NCBI GenBank assembly: GCA_007135355.1
Contig: SLJA01000282.1
Span: 1 to 5,303, forward strand
Origin: Wenzhouxiangella sp.
GTDB lineage: Bacteria > Pseudomonadota > Gammaproteobacteria > Xanthomonadales > Wenzhouxiangellaceae
Direction of reading: 5' to 3'
Length of the DNA stretch: 5,303 nucleotides
In this document: positions 4,879 through 5,303 of the stretch, piece by piece
Position numbering within the stretch: the stretch's first letter is position 1
How the letters are laid out: every line of letters starts with the position of its first letter
The notes under the pieces: model-generated
Told to the model about the DNA's origin: nothing
What the model saw: only the letters and a program-made list of their open reading frames with translations
Database searches by the model: none
Made by a program: the position numbers and the translations under genes

Positions 4879-5303
4879 TCACCGCAATAGTTGCCAGATC
4901 ACGAATCCGGCAGCGACAAACGGCAGGCTGCGCCCGACGATGAAGATCCGGTACTCCCACCAGCGGCTCTTCGCGCCCAGGGCGTAGGCGATTTTCGGGC
5001 GCGGTACCAGCCAGCAGAACAAGCCAGCGCCGAGCACGCCCGAGGTCACCACCACGTTGGTACCGCCGAACTGATCGACAAAATCCAGAAAGGGCATGCC
5101 CCTGACTTCGAGACCGACCGGGCTGAAGCTCAGCGCCGAGGGCAGTCCGAGAAACAACATCAACACGCCAACGGCGATGACAGCGCGATGGTCGGGCAGG
5201 CCGAACTCTTCGGCAGTGGCGGCGATGATGACCTTCAGGCCGGCCAGGCACGAGCTGAACGCGGCGGCGAAGAACAGGAAGAAAAACGCCATCGCCACCC
5301 ACG
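4879..5303 (-). CDS. Sodium-dependent transporter, NSS/SNF family (C-terminal part)
   Basis: The frame enters from the right edge and ends at TGA 4879-4881; about 140 residues are visible. GTG 5298 and ATG 5292 are internal codons, since the helix around them is already typical of the middle of the protein. Numbering from GTG 5298, hydrophobic segments lie at about 5-27, 36-55, 80-98 and 118-138. The run FFFLFFAAAFSSCLAGLKV matches helix 8 of the neurotransmitter:sodium symporter family (LeuT-like), where a Ser helps bind the second sodium. S15 probably fills that role, while the neighbouring LeuT Thr position appears to be Phe. EEFGL and FLGLPSALSFS are family-typical. Such inner-membrane proteins import amino acids or related amines with Na+; the substrate cannot be told from this half. 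The gene ends just upstream of the vapC remnant and may be cotranscribed with it. Confidence 0.88.
   Translation of the reverse strand, partial: WVAMAFFFLFFAAAFSSCLAGLKVIIAATAEEFGLPDHRAVIAVGVLMLFLGLPSALSFSPVGLEVRGMPFLDFVDQFGGTNVVVTSGVLGAGLFCWLVPRPKIAYALGAKSRWWEYRIFIVGRSLPFVAAGFVIWQLLR

Noticed and set aside
4865..5302. Minus-strand frame overlapping the transporter, ending at the vapC start
   Set aside because: The translation is Arg-rich without membrane segments, whereas the other frame gives an unmistakable NSS transporter tail.

Overview
The window is GC-rich and looks like the chromosome of a proteobacterium, most likely a gammaproteobacterium. The respiratory formate dehydrogenase gamma subunit is of the long, N-terminally extended kind. 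The elongator tRNA-Met encodes its own CCA end and closely resembles the Escherichia coli gene. No identification to genus is possible from what is here.

Region 1 (1-1270, plus strand) is the tail of a formate dehydrogenase operon: the end of a tiny lipoprotein gene, then after 14 bases the membrane cytochrome b (gamma) subunit that passes electrons from formate to quinone. All four expected haem-ligand histidines are present. The catalytic and iron-sulfur subunits would lie to the left, outside the window.

Region 2 (1297-1322) is a perfect 11-bp hairpin between two convergent transcription units.

Region 3 (1323 to about 4423-4519, minus strand) is a tight two-gene operon. The first gene encodes a large protein with a STAND/NACHT-like nucleotide-binding module whose P-loop has lost its lysine, followed by about eight kinesin-light-chain-type TPR repeats. 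The second, five bases downstream, encodes a stand-alone BirA-like biotin/lipoate-ligase-fold protein whose catalytic RWPND...K segment is intact but whose ligand-binding loop is not canonical. I do not recognise this pair as a described system; it is the most novel coding content here.

Region 4 (4501-4700) holds an elongator tRNA-Met(CAT) gene with a plausible promoter. Seventy-four bases beyond the tRNA anticodon arm lies an exact 15-base copy of that arm inside a perfect inverted repeat with a 7-base centre, the layout expected of a tyrosine-recombinase attachment core. A vapC toxin gene running the other way loses its homology within a few bases of this copy, lacking its C-terminal half and any vapB partner. 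The site looks like an old integration or rearrangement scar.

Region 5 (4879-5303, minus strand) is the C-terminal part of a sodium-dependent (NSS/SNF family) transporter running in from the right edge.

No complete mobile element, CRISPR array, riboswitch or rRNA gene was seen. No stretch longer than 300 bases lacks a gene.
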